In this document: piece by piece, positions 44,413 through 51,667 of the stretch
Position numbering within the stretch: the first letter of the stretch is position 1
How the letters are laid out: each line of letters opens with the position of its first letter
NCBI GenBank assembly: GCA_903837135.1
Contig: CAILTK010000026.1
Coordinates: 1 to 51,667 of the forward strand
Length of the DNA stretch: 51,667 bases
From: an uncultured Caulobacterales bacterium
Lineage (GTDB): Bacteria; Pseudomonadota; Alphaproteobacteria; Caulobacterales; Caulobacteraceae
Direction of reading: 5' to 3'
The notes under the pieces: model-generated
What the model was told of the DNA's origin: nothing
Seen by the model: only the letters and a program-made list of their open reading frames with translations
Database searches by the model: none
Position numbers and translations under genes: made by a program

Positions 44413-45069
44413 ATGACGCTCAAGCTCAACGACACCGCCCCGGATTTCGAGGCCCAGACCACCGAGGGGCCGATCCACTTCCACGCCTGGGCCGGCGACA
44501 GCTGGGTGGTGTTGTTCTCCCACCCCAAGGATTTCACCCCGGTCTGCACCACCGAACTCGGCGAGGTCGCGCGGCTGAAACCGGAGTTCGACAAGCGCAA
44601 CGTCAAGGTGATCGGCCTGTCGGTCGATCCGGTGGAGAACCATGCCCGCTGGGCCAGCGATATCGCCGAGACGCAGGGAACCGCGCCCAACTTCCCGATG
44701 ATCGGCGACACGGAGCTCAAGGTGTCCAAGCTCTACGACATGCTGCCCGCGGGCGCCGGCGAGACCTCCGAGGGCCGCACCGCCGCCGACAACGCCACGG
44801 TCCGCAACGTCTTCATCATCGGCCCCGACAAGAAGATCAAACTGATCCTGGTCTATCCGATGACCACCGGCCGGAACTTCGACGAGGTGCTGCGGGTGAT
44901 CGATTCCATGCAGCTGACCGCCAAGCACCGGGTGGCCACGCCGGCGAACTGGACCCAGGGCGGGGATGTGATCATCGTCCCGGCGGTGTCGAACGAGGAG
45001 GCCAGGGCCCTGTTCCCGGCCGGCTTCACCGAACACAAACCCTATCTCCGCACCACCAAACAGCCCTAA
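44413..45069 (+). CDS. 1-Cys peroxiredoxin (Prx6 type)
   Basis: A 218-residue thiol peroxidase reducing H2O2 and organic peroxides. The peroxidatic cysteine is C45 in HPKDFTPVCTTELGE; no resolving cysteine is seen, the 1-Cys pattern. The long C-terminal arm (VATPANWTQGGDVIIVPAVSNEEARALFPAGF) is typical of the Prx6 group. A GC-rich hairpin without U-tract lies in the 30 bases before the next gene. Confidence 0.93.
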   Translation: MTLKLNDTAPDFEAQTTEGPIHFHAWAGDSWVVLFSHPKDFTPVCTTELGEVARLKPEFDKRNVKVIGLSVDPVENHARWASDIAETQGTAPNFPMIGDTELKVSKLYDMLPAGAGETSEGRTAADNATVRNVFIIGPDKKIKLILVYPMTTGRNFDEVLRVIDSMQLTAKHRVATPANWTQGGDVIIVPAVSNEEARALFPAGFTEHKPYLRTTKQP

Positions 45070-45099
45070 GACTCCCCCGGCGGCGGCCGGGAGTGAAGC

Positions 45100-46569
45100 A
45101 TGCGAGCTGACAGGACGGGCCAGGCAGAGCCCCAGCGGACCGTCGCGGTCGTCGGCGGCGGCCTGTCGGGGACGGTGTTCGCCCTGAAACTCGGCCGGGC
45201 GCGGCCCGACCTGCGCATCGTGATCGTCGACGAACCGCGCCGGGCCGGGCGCGGCCTGGCCTATGGGGCCTGCTCGCCGATGCACCTGCTCAACGTGCCG
45301 GTGAACCGGATGGAGACCGGGCTCGAGCCGCGCTTCATCGACTGGCTGGCCGAACGACCCGAGGCGACCGGCGAGGCCCTCGCCGAGAGCGGCGGCGACC
45401 TGGCGTCCGCCTTCGTGCCGCGCGCCCTGTTCGGCGACTATCTCGAGGCGCGCCTGGCGGAGGCCCGCGCCACCGACCAGCCCACGGGCGTCCATGTGGT
45501 TCGCGGCCGGGCGGTGGCGGCGCTGGGCGACGGCCGCCGCGGAATCCGGCTCGAGGACGGGCGCACGATCGAGGCGGCTTCGGTGGTCCTGGCCATCGGC
45601 AATCTGCCGCCCGGGCGGCCCGGGGGTGTCGACGCCTGGTTCTATGACACGCCCCTGTTCACCCCCGATCCCTGGGCGGCGGACGCCTTCGATGGGCTGG
45701 ATCCGGCCGCGCCGGTGTTGCTGGTCGGGACCGGCCTGACCATGGTCGACGTGGCGCTCAAACTCGCCGACCTCGGCCATACCGGTCCGATGCTGGCGGT
45801 CTCGCGCCGGGGTCTGGTCGCCAGAGCCCACCGCGCGGGCGGCGCCTGGCCGCCGTTCCTGAACGCCCACCTCGGCGAGGCGCCGCTGGCCCTGCTGCGA
45901 CGAATCCGCGCCGAGGTCCGCGCCGCCGAGGCCGCCGGCGCCCCCTGGCAACGGGTGTTCGACGCGGCGCGCCCCGCCGTGGCCGCCGTCTGGAGCCGCT
46001 GGTCGCCGGCGCAGCGGCGCCAGTTCCTGCGCCACCTTCGTGCGCGCTGGGATGTGCATCGGCATCGGACCGCGCCGCGCATCGACGCGGCGTTGCGGTC
46101 CCTGCTGGATCGGGGCCAGCTGCAGATCAAGGCGGCGCGGCTGGCCGGCTTCGCCCTCGCCGGCGATCGGGCGCGGGTCCGGCTCAGGCCTCGCGGCGGC
46201 GGCGGCGAGCAGACGGTGGAGGCGGCGCGGGTGGTCAACTGCACCGGGCCGGCCAGTGCGCTGGATCAGCTGGCCCTGCCGCTGATCGACTCGCTCCGGG
46301 CCCAGGGGCTGATCAAGCCGGACGGGCTCGGCCTCGGCCTCGAAACCAACGACTGCGCGGTGCTCGAGGCGGGCGGCGCGGTGTCCTCCTGGCTTTACGC
46401 TCTGGGACCGCTGACCCGTCCGGCCTGGTGGGAGATCACCGCCACGCCGGAGATCGTGGTGCAGGTCGACCGGCTGGTGGGGCGGATGCGGGACGAAGCC
46501 GTCGCCGCGGCTCCGGGGGGCGGGCGCGACGCCGCCGCCGCCTTCCTCGACCTTGGCGCGGGCATCTGA
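45100..46569 (+). CDS. FAD/NAD(P)-binding oxidoreductase (NAD_binding_9 type)
   Basis: A 489-residue flavoprotein-like protein. N-terminal dinucleotide motif VAVVGGGLSGTVFALKL, then RRAGRGLAYGACSPMHLLNVPVNRM, a second nucleotide motif VLLVGTGLTMVDVALKLADLG, and VVNCTGPASALDQL plus the tail LYALGPLTRPAWWEITATPEI. This order is that of the hydroxyacylglutathione-hydrolase-neighbour FAD/NAD(P) group (PF13454). Substrate unknown. ATG with GGAGTG just upstream, 30 bases after the peroxiredoxin stop. Confidence 0.83.
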   Translation: MRADRTGQAEPQRTVAVVGGGLSGTVFALKLGRARPDLRIVIVDEPRRAGRGLAYGACSPMHLLNVPVNRMETGLEPRFIDWLAERPEATGEALAESGGDLASAFVPRALFGDYLEARLAEARATDQPTGVHVVRGRAVAALGDGRRGIRLEDGRTIEAASVVLAIGNLPPGRPGGVDAWFYDTPLFTPDPWAADAFDGLDPAAPVLLVGTGLTMVDVALKLADLGHTGPMLAVSRRGLVARAHRAGGAWPPFLNAHLGEAPLALLRRIRAEVRAAEAAGAPWQRVFDAARPAVAAVWSRWSPAQRRQFLRHLRARWDVHRHRTAPRIDAALRSLLDRGQLQIKAARLAGFALAGDRARVRLRPRGGGGEQTVEAARVVNCTGPASALDQLALPLIDSLRAQGLIKPDGLGLGLETNDCAVLEAGGAVSSWLYALGPLTRPAWWEITATPEIVVQVDRLVGRMRDEAVAAAPGGGRDAAAAFLDLGAGI

Positions 46570-46707
46570 TCGCAGTCATCGCGGCGCCGTAAACTTGGCT
46601 TGACTGAATTTATGGGCGCAGGCGCCTTCTCAAATCGGTGCGGAAACCTTATGTAGCGGCCGTTGGTTGCGGCTCAGCAGCGCAGCCCCCACAAGCCACG
46701 GACACGC

Positions 46708-47091
46708 ATGCAGCCCAAAAATACCGGCTTCGCCGATCGCCTCACCACAGCCGCAGAAGCCAAGAAGGCGCTCCTCGAGAAATTCAAGCCGAAGCCGATG
46801 GTCACCGCGGAGAACCTGGAAGACCGCGAGACGCGCCGCAAGGCCGAACTCGAGGCCGTCCGCGCCCAGCGGGCCGAGGAAAAGGAGACCGCGCGGCTTG
46901 CGCGGGCTGTGAAGGCGGAAGAGGCCCGCAAGGCCAAGCTCGCGGCCGACCTCGCCGCCATCGAGGCCCGGCGTTCGGCGATCAAGAACCGCAAGGCGCT
47001 CGAAAAGCAGGACGCCCAGTCGCGCAAGGCCGCCCGCATGGAGATCTACGGCCGCATGCGGCCCTCCGGCGAGAGCATGGAAGCCGACTAG
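46708..47091 (+). CDS. DUF6481 family charged protein
   Basis: A 127-residue, highly charged, Ala/Lys/Arg/Glu-rich protein predicted to be one long helix or coiled coil (about 15-110). The opening PKNTGFADRLTTAAEAKKALLEKFKPKP matches the alphaproteobacterial DUF6481 family. Function unknown; the composition suggests nucleic acid or ribosome association, which is only inference. Start at the ATG at 46708. It stands alone and converges on a cytochrome c gene across a palindromic element. Confidence 0.78.
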   Translation: MQPKNTGFADRLTTAAEAKKALLEKFKPKPMVTAENLEDRETRRKAELEAVRAQRAEEKETARLARAVKAEEARKAKLAADLAAIEARRSAIKNRKALEKQDAQSRKAARMEIYGRMRPSGESMEAD

Positions 47092-47098
47092 ATCCGTC

Positions 47099-47193
47099 CC
47101 CCCTCGTGGAGGGGGTATCCGTGACCGCCCGCGCTTTGGGCCGCTTCACCAGCCCGCTTCGCGCGGTCACCCTCCCCATCGCAGATGGGGAGG
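47099..47193. repeat. composite palindromic element between convergent genes
   Basis: Three nested inverted repeats: a 7-bp hairpin at 47099-47115 (CCCCCTC/GAGGGGG), GTGACCGC at 47121-47128 with GCGGTCAC at 47163-47170, and a perfect 10-bp hairpin at 47171-47193 (CCTCCCCATC/GATGGGGAGG). It probably also serves as a bidirectional terminator. Confidence 0.7.
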
Positions 47194-47215
47194 AATTCGT
47201 TGTCGATGCAGAGAC

Positions 47216-47587
47216 TTATTTCGCCGTCTTCAGATAGGCGATCAGGTTGGCCCGGTCCGCCGCGTTCGGCACGACCATCATCATCTTGGTGCCGGGAACC
47301 GCCTTCATGGGGGAGGCCAGGAAGGTGTCCAGGTCGGCCGGGGTCCACTTGCCGCCCTTGGCCTTCAGTGCATCGGAATAGTTGAAATCGGTCAGCGAGG
47401 CGACCTTGCGGCCGATCACGCCCTTGAGCGACGGAGCCATCGGTCCGCTCTTGGCGCTGTCCACCTGATGACAGAGGCCGCAGCGGCCGGTGAAGGCGGC
47501 CTTGCCGAGGGCGGCGTCCTGAGCCTGGGCGGCTCCGGAGGCAGCCATGGTGATACCCACCGCCAGGGCGGCGTAGACTGCACGCAT
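47216..47587 (-). CDS. periplasmic class I cytochrome c
   Basis: A 123-residue protein with a signal peptide (cleavage near AQAQD, residue 23) and one heme site CGLCH at 36-40; the axial methionine lies in the GTKMMMVVP segment. GPMAPSLKGVIGRKVASLTDFNYSDALK is typical of cytochrome c2/c-550-like proteins. It is divergent from iorAB with 110 bases between, so it is a plausible electron acceptor for that enzyme. Confidence 0.9.
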   Translation of the reverse strand: MRAVYAALAVGITMAASGAAQAQDAALGKAAFTGRCGLCHQVDSAKSGPMAPSLKGVIGRKVASLTDFNYSDALKAKGGKWTPADLDTFLASPMKAVPGTKMMMVVPNAADRANLIAYLKTAK

Positions 47588-47697
47588 ATCTTATCCCCTA
47601 AGTGCAAACACACGAGTGGCGGCAGCCTAGCCGGTTTGGACATGGCTTGAGTAGTGGGTATGATCTGAACATCGTTCGGAACCCCGGGGACGCCGCC

Positions 47698-48165
47698 ATG
47701 ACGATCCAGCTCGACATCAATGGAAAGACCTATGCGGTCGCCTCCGAACCGGACACCCCGCTGTTATGGGTGCTCCGAGATGAACTGCACCTGACCGGCA
47801 CCAAGTACGGCTGCGGCATCGCCGCCTGCGGCGCCTGCACCGTGCACGTGAACGGCGCCCCGACCCGCGCCTGCCAGCTGCCGATCAGCGCGCTCGGCGG
47901 CATGAAGATCACCACCATCGAGGGGCTGCTCGGCCGGCACCCGATCCAGGCCGCCTGGGTCAGACACGACGTGCCGCAGTGCGGCTACTGCCAGTCGGGC
48001 CAGATCATGTCGGCCGTCGCCCTGGTCAAGGACAAGCCGCACCCCACCGACGACGACATCGACGCGGCCATGGCGGGCAACATCTGCCGCTGCGGCGCCT
48101 ATCCGCGCATCCGCGCCGCGATCAAGGACGCCCTGTCGGCGCCCGCGCCCGTCGCCGCCGCCTGA
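47698..48165 (+). CDS. iorA: isoquinoline 1-oxidoreductase-like 2Fe-2S subunit
   Basis: A 155-residue small subunit of a molybdenum hydroxylase, with two 2Fe-2S clusters. The N-terminal plant-type site is [15 protein letters not shown] plus a later cysteine (about residues 42-62); the second site is [10 protein letters not shown] and [11 protein letters not shown] (about 98-140). There is no FAD subunit gene nearby, as expected for the Ior-type branch that passes electrons to cytochrome c or another periplasmic carrier. The large subunit follows after 11 bases. Confidence 0.92.
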   Translation: MTIQLDINGKTYAVASEPDTPLLWVLRDELHLTGTKYGCGIAACGACTVHVNGAPTRACQLPISALGGMKITTIEGLLGRHPIQAAWVRHDVPQCGYCQSGQIMSAVALVKDKPHPTDDDIDAAMAGNICRCGAYPRIRAAIKDALSAPAPVAAA

Positions 48166-48176
48166 GGACGAACGTC

Positions 48177-50381
48177 ATGAACGCCATCCTCAACGACAGC
48201 CTCGCGCTTCGCCCGACCCGCCGCACCGCCATCGTCGCCGCCACCGTGGCCGGCGGCGCCCTGGCCGTCGGCGCCTGCTCGCCGATGAAGCTCCTGCAGC
48301 TCGGCGCGCCGAACATCGACTTCGGCGCCTTCGGACCCTTCGTCCGTATCGCCCCCGACGGATCGGTCAGCGTGGTCTCCAAGCATATCGAGTTCGGCCA
48401 GGGGTCCGCGAGCGGCCTCGCCGCGGTGGTGGCCGAGGAGATGGACGCGGACTGGGACCGGGTGAAGATCGAACTCGCGCCGGGAAACACCAAGGCCTAC
48501 GCCAACACCCTGATGGGGGTGCAGGGCACCGGCGGCTCGACCGCCATCAACGAGGCCTGGGACCAGATGCGCCAGGCGGGCGCCGCCGCCCGCGCCATGT
48601 TCGTGCAGGCCGCCGCGGCCGAATGGAAGGCGCCGGCCGACCAGATCACGGTCAAGGACGGCGTGGTGAGCGGCCCCGGCGGCAAGTCGGCGAACTTCGC
48701 CGAACTCCTGCCCGCCGCCGCCAAGCAGACGCCGCCGCAGAAGCCGGTGCTGAAGGACCCGAAGAATTTCACCCTGATCGGCACCGCCCGCGTCAACCGC
48801 CGTGACAGCCACGCCAAGTCCACCGGTGCGCCTCTGTTCACCCAGGACGTCTACGAGCCCGGCATGCTGACCGCCGTGGTGCTGCACTCGCCCCGCTTCG
48901 GCGGCAAGCTGAAGAGCTTCGACGCGGCGGCGGCGAAGAAGGTCCCGGGCGTGGTCGACGTGTTCGAGATCCCCACCGGCGTCGCCGTAGTCGCCACCGG
49001 CGTCTACGCCGCGCGAAAGGGCCGCGACGCCCTGGCCCAGGTCCAGTGGGACGACGCCAAGGCCGAGATGCGCTCGTCCGAGCAGATGCTCGCCGCCTAC
49101 AAGGCCATCGCCGGCGGCGAGACCAAGGCCGCCAGAGAGAACAAGGCAGACTGGGTCAGCTACGAGACCAAGGGCGACGCGAACGGCGCCTTCACCGGCC
49201 CGGACGTGCTGCACGCCCGCTACGACTTTCCCTATCTGGCCCACGCCGCCATGGAGCCGATGAACTGCACGGCGCGGGTGCAGGGAAACAAGGCCAGGCT
49301 CAAGTTCGCCAGCCAGATCCCGACGCTCGACCAGATGAACCTGGCGACAGTGGTCGGAAACCTGCCCGGCGCGATCGAGATCGAGACCCTCTACGCCGGC
49401 GGCTCGTTCGGACGGCGCGGCTGCATCGACAGCGACTATGTGGTCGAATGCGTGCGCATCGCCAAGCATGTCGGCGGGAACAGGCCGGTCAAGCTGGTCT
49501 GGACCCGCGAGGACGACATGACCGCCGGCCGCTATCGGCCGATGGCCCATCACGACGTGCAGGTGAAGGTGGGGCCGGACGGCTATCCGGTGGCCTGGCG
49601 CCATCGGACGGTGATCCAGTCCTTCATGAAGGGCACGATGATGGCCGGGTCGAGCAAGCTCGACGCCACCGCCGTCGAGGGCGTGCAGGGCTCGCCCTAT
49701 CTGAAGGCCATACCGGTCACCGATTGCCAGGTGGCGACCCCGGTCTCGCCGGTGACCACCCTGTGGTGGCGCTCGGTGGGCGCGACCCACACGGCCATGG
49801 TGATGGAGCACACCATCGACCAGCTGGCGGCGCGGGCGAAAATCGACCCGGTCACCTATCGGCGGACGCTGTACGCCAAGGCCGGCGCCGACCGGCACCT
49901 GAAGGTGCTGAACCTCGCGGTCGAGAAGTCGGGCTGGGGAACGCCGCTCACCGACGGCTATGCGCGGGGCGTGGCCGTGCACGAGAGCTTCGGCACGGTG
50001 GTCGCCAATGTGGTCGAGGTGAAGCTCGACAACGGGACGCCCAAGGTGCGCCGCGCGGTCTGCGCCATCGACTGCGGCGTGGCCGTGGCGCCTGACCAAG
50101 TGGCGGCGCAGATGGAGGGGGGGCTGAACTACGGCCTGTCGGCCGGGCTGTTCGGCCAGATCACCCTCAAGGACGGCCTTGTGCAGCAGACGAATTTCGA
50201 CACCTACCGCGTGCTGCGCATGAACGAGTCCCCGGCGATCGAGACCTATATCCTCCCCTCGGGCGCCCATCCGACCGGCGCCGGCGAGCCCGGCACGCCG
50301 GTGGTGATCCCGGCGGTCGCCAACGCCCTTCTGGCCGGCGGATACCCGGCCACCACCAGCCTGCCGTTCGTGAAGGCATAA
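48177..50381 (+). CDS. iorB: isoquinoline 1-oxidoreductase-like molybdopterin subunit
   Basis: A 734-residue catalytic subunit of the xanthine dehydrogenase family. The N-terminus has a Tat-type signal (RRTAIVAATVAGGALAVGA), indicating folded export. IAPDGSVSVVSKHIEFGQGSASGLAAVVAEEMDADWDRV, TGGSTAINEAWDQMRQAGAAAR, AAMEPMNCTARV, GGSFGRRGCIDSDYVVECV, LWWRSVGATHTAMVMEHTIDQLA and the late GAGEPGTPVVIPAVANAL (catalytic glutamate region) are molybdenum-site motifs. It oxidises an N-heterocycle or aldehyde; the actual substrate is unknown. ATG at 48177. Confidence 0.92.
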   Translation: MNAILNDSLALRPTRRTAIVAATVAGGALAVGACSPMKLLQLGAPNIDFGAFGPFVRIAPDGSVSVVSKHIEFGQGSASGLAAVVAEEMDADWDRVKIELAPGNTKAYANTLMGVQGTGGSTAINEAWDQMRQAGAAARAMFVQAAAAEWKAPADQITVKDGVVSGPGGKSANFAELLPAAAKQTPPQKPVLKDPKNFTLIGTARVNRRDSHAKSTGAPLFTQDVYEPGMLTAVVLHSPRFGGKLKSFDAAAAKKVPGVVDVFEIPTGVAVVATGVYAARKGRDALAQVQWDDAKAEMRSSEQMLAAYKAIAGGETKAARENKADWVSYETKGDANGAFTGPDVLHARYDFPYLAHAAMEPMNCTARVQGNKARLKFASQIPTLDQMNLATVVGNLPGAIEIETLYAGGSFGRRGCIDSDYVVECVRIAKHVGGNRPVKLVWTREDDMTAGRYRPMAHHDVQVKVGPDGYPVAWRHRTVIQSFMKGTMMAGSSKLDATAVEGVQGSPYLKAIPVTDCQVATPVSPVTTLWWRSVGATHTAMVMEHTIDQLAARAKIDPVTYRRTLYAKAGADRHLKVLNLAVEKSGWGTPLTDGYARGVAVHESFGTVVANVVEVKLDNGTPKVRRAVCAIDCGVAVAPDQVAAQMEGGLNYGLSAGLFGQITLKDGLVQQTNFDTYRVLRMNESPAIETYILPSGAHPTGAGEPGTPVVIPAVANALLAGGYPATTSLPFVKA

Positions 50382-50394
50382 CTTCACGGAAAGA

Positions 50395-50418
50395 ACTTTA
50401 CAAAGCAAAGTAAAAAGT
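50395..50418. promoter_or_regulatory. AT-rich inverted repeat before alpha/beta hydrolase gene
   Basis: ACTTTAC (50395-50401), an 8-base spacer and GTAAAAAGT (50410-50418) form an imperfect palindrome in an AT-rich patch just after iorB and 41 bases before the hydrolase start. It is likely an operator; the regulator is unknown. Confidence 0.45.
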
Positions 50419-50458
50419 CTACCGATCCGTGCATTGAAACGGGCCGGGGAGTTTTGCG

Positions 50459-51406
50459 ATGTCGAGGATCTATTCCAGGGCCGTCGCGGCGGCGGCGTTG
50501 ATCGCGTTTACCGGCGCGGCCGCGACCGGCCTGCCGCGGGAAGTGCGCGCGCAGACCGCGCCGGCGGCCGACCCCAACCGGCTGTTCGCCGACAGCACGC
50601 TGATCGTCCGGGACCACCTCTCGGTGGAAGTGGTCGGTTCCGGTCCCGACCTGATCCTCGTCCCCGGCCTGAACTCCTCGCGACAGACCTGGAAGCACAC
50701 CGCCGAGCGGCTGCGCGGCCGATACCGGCTGCATCTGGTGCAGGTGGCGGGCTTCGCCGGCGAGCCGGCGCGGGCCAACGCCACGGGCCGGGTCCTGGCG
50801 CCCACCGCCGAGGCGATCGACGCCTACATCGTCGAGGCCAAACTGGCCCCGGCGGTCTACATCGGCCACTCGCTCGGCGGGACCATGGGCCTTTATCTGG
50901 CCGAGCATCATCCCGAGCACCTGAAGAAGCTGCTGCTGGTCGACAGCCTGCCCTTCTACGGCGTGCTGATGGGCGGCCCGGCCGCCACCGCGGAAACGGT
51001 CAAGCCGATGGCCGACCGGATGGAGGCGATGATGAGCGCACCCGGGGCCGCGGCCTTCGACGTCACGCCGATGATGAAATCGATGGTCAAGGATCCCGAC
51101 GGGCTGAAGGCCGTGGTCAGCTGGAGCAAGGCCTCGAACGGGTCTGTGGGCGGGCGGGCCATGGCCGACGACGCGACGCTCGACCTGCGGCCCGGCCTTC
51201 AGGCCGTGCAGACGCCGATTACCCTGATCTATCCCTTCGATCCCGGCATGGGCGCGCCCCTGGCCCAATGGGACGGCCTCTACAACAGCCAGTTCGCCCC
51301 CATCCCGCACAAGACCCTGGTCCGGGTCGACGACAGCCGCCACTTCGTCATGTTCGACCAGCCGGCCAGATTCGACGCGGCGCTGGACGCCTTTCTGGCG
51401 GGGTAG
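50459..51406 (+). CDS. exported alpha/beta hydrolase
   Basis: A 315-residue alpha/beta-fold hydrolase with a signal peptide (cleavage near VRAQTAP, residue 32). DLILVPGLNSSRQTW is the oxyanion-hole strand, VYIGHSLGGTMG the nucleophile elbow (S138), LIYPFDPG probably holds the acid, and DDSRHFVMFDQP the catalytic histidine. Probably a periplasmic esterase or peptidase of unknown substrate. It has its own AT-rich upstream region, separate from iorB. Confidence 0.87.
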   Translation: MSRIYSRAVAAAALIAFTGAAATGLPREVRAQTAPAADPNRLFADSTLIVRDHLSVEVVGSGPDLILVPGLNSSRQTWKHTAERLRGRYRLHLVQVAGFAGEPARANATGRVLAPTAEAIDAYIVEAKLAPAVYIGHSLGGTMGLYLAEHHPEHLKKLLLVDSLPFYGVLMGGPAATAETVKPMADRMEAMMSAPGAAAFDVTPMMKSMVKDPDGLKAVVSWSKASNGSVGGRAMADDATLDLRPGLQAVQTPITLIYPFDPGMGAPLAQWDGLYNSQFAPIPHKTLVRVDDSRHFVMFDQPARFDAALDAFLAG

Positions 51407-51492
51407 CGGGGGCGGGGGCGCCCTCAGATTTGGCGTGAAGCGGCTGGCCGGCGGTGCTAGCACGTCCGGGTCTCAAGCCCGGGAATGCGTCC

Positions 51493-51667
51493 ATGCCCGA
51501 CATCCATCATTTCGTGAACGGCCAGACCCTGGTGGGGTCGTCCGGCCGCTACGGCGACATCTTCAACCCCAACACCGGCGTGGTCGCCGGCCGGGTGCAG
51601 CTGGCCACGGCCGAGGAGCTGGATCAGGCGGTGCAGGCCGCGGCCGCCGCCCAGAAGACCTGGGCCC
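51493..51667 (+). CDS. mmsA: methylmalonate-semialdehyde dehydrogenase, N-terminal part
   Basis: The first 58 codons of an aldehyde dehydrogenase, cut by the end of the window. HHFVNGQTLVGSSGRYGDIFNPNTGVVAGRVQLATAEELDQAVQAA is typical of the CoA-acylating MmsA branch, which turns methylmalonate semialdehyde into propionyl-CoA in valine breakdown. Only the N-terminus is visible, so the catalytic residues cannot be checked. Confidence 0.8.
   Translation, partial: MPDIHHFVNGQTLVGSSGRYGDIFNPNTGVVAGRVQLATAEELDQAVQAAAAAQKTWA

Noticed and set aside
42739-46065. A 1108-codon open frame on the minus strand
   Set aside because: It is a GC-rich antisense shadow of the purine permease, peroxiredoxin and FAD protein genes, with low-complexity Gly/Arg/His/Asp composition and no recognisable domain.

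Overview
The window is GC-rich, densely packed alphaproteobacterial chromosome. Gene content points to the Caulobacteraceae, with Phenylobacterium or a close relative of Caulobacter most likely. The markers are a CpdR-type response regulator beside an N-formylglutamate amidohydrolase and a tRNA-Ser, a SapC-family protein, a Zur gene divergent from a TonB-dependent receptor, a dnaK-dnaJ pair behind an RpoH-type promoter, and a cox subunit III / DUF983 / SURF1 / thrC / M16-peptidase operon. This assignment is an inference from content; no database search was run.

Layout. 1-8.2 kb: rpmB, a DUF3617 protein, an L-lactate dehydrogenase, a DUF4142 lipoprotein with a possible general-stress promoter, mtgA, a nitroreductase, a membrane-anchored winged-helix-like protein, a small unknown protein, a WD40 protein and an orphan ExbD. 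8.2-16.9 kb: a D-aminopeptidase, a saccharopine-dehydrogenase-like reductase, a methyltransferase, dnaJ and dnaK (minus strand), alkB and a quinone-oxidoreductase-like enzyme. 17-22 kb: sdhCDAB converging on purEK. 22.2-27 kb: a GGDEF protein, a small XRE regulator and a minus-strand operon of acyl-CoA dehydrogenase, acyl-CoA synthetase and FMN reductase.

27-27.9 kb is the only clearly accessory-looking stretch. It holds a 37-bp perfect inverted repeat, two diverged copies of about 75-100 bp, an 18-nt direct repeat and a small two-helix membrane protein. 27.9-33.7 kb: a dCTP-deaminase family protein, then the cytochrome-oxidase assembly / threonine synthase operon. 34-38.3 kb: a double-hotdog thioesterase-like protein and Zur, divergent from a TonB receptor and a short cation-diffusion transporter. 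38.4-42.6 kb: sapC, cpdR, N-formylglutamate amidohydrolase, tRNA-Ser(CGA) and an aminotransferase. 42.7-51.7 kb: a 62-residue unknown, an AzgA-type purine permease, a 1-Cys peroxiredoxin, an FAD/NAD(P) protein, a DUF6481 protein, a cytochrome c divergent from an isoquinoline-1-oxidoreductase-like iorAB pair, a secreted alpha/beta hydrolase and the start of an mmsA-like aldehyde dehydrogenase.

Most of the window is housekeeping and respiratory metabolism. No phage, CRISPR array, complete insertion sequence or known defence system was seen. The items most worth following are the ToxR-like architecture at 4.8-6.1 kb, the repeat/cassette region at 27.1-27.9 kb, the Zur-linked receptor plus short transporter at 35-38 kb, the dnaK leader, and three kinds of palindromic intergenic element.
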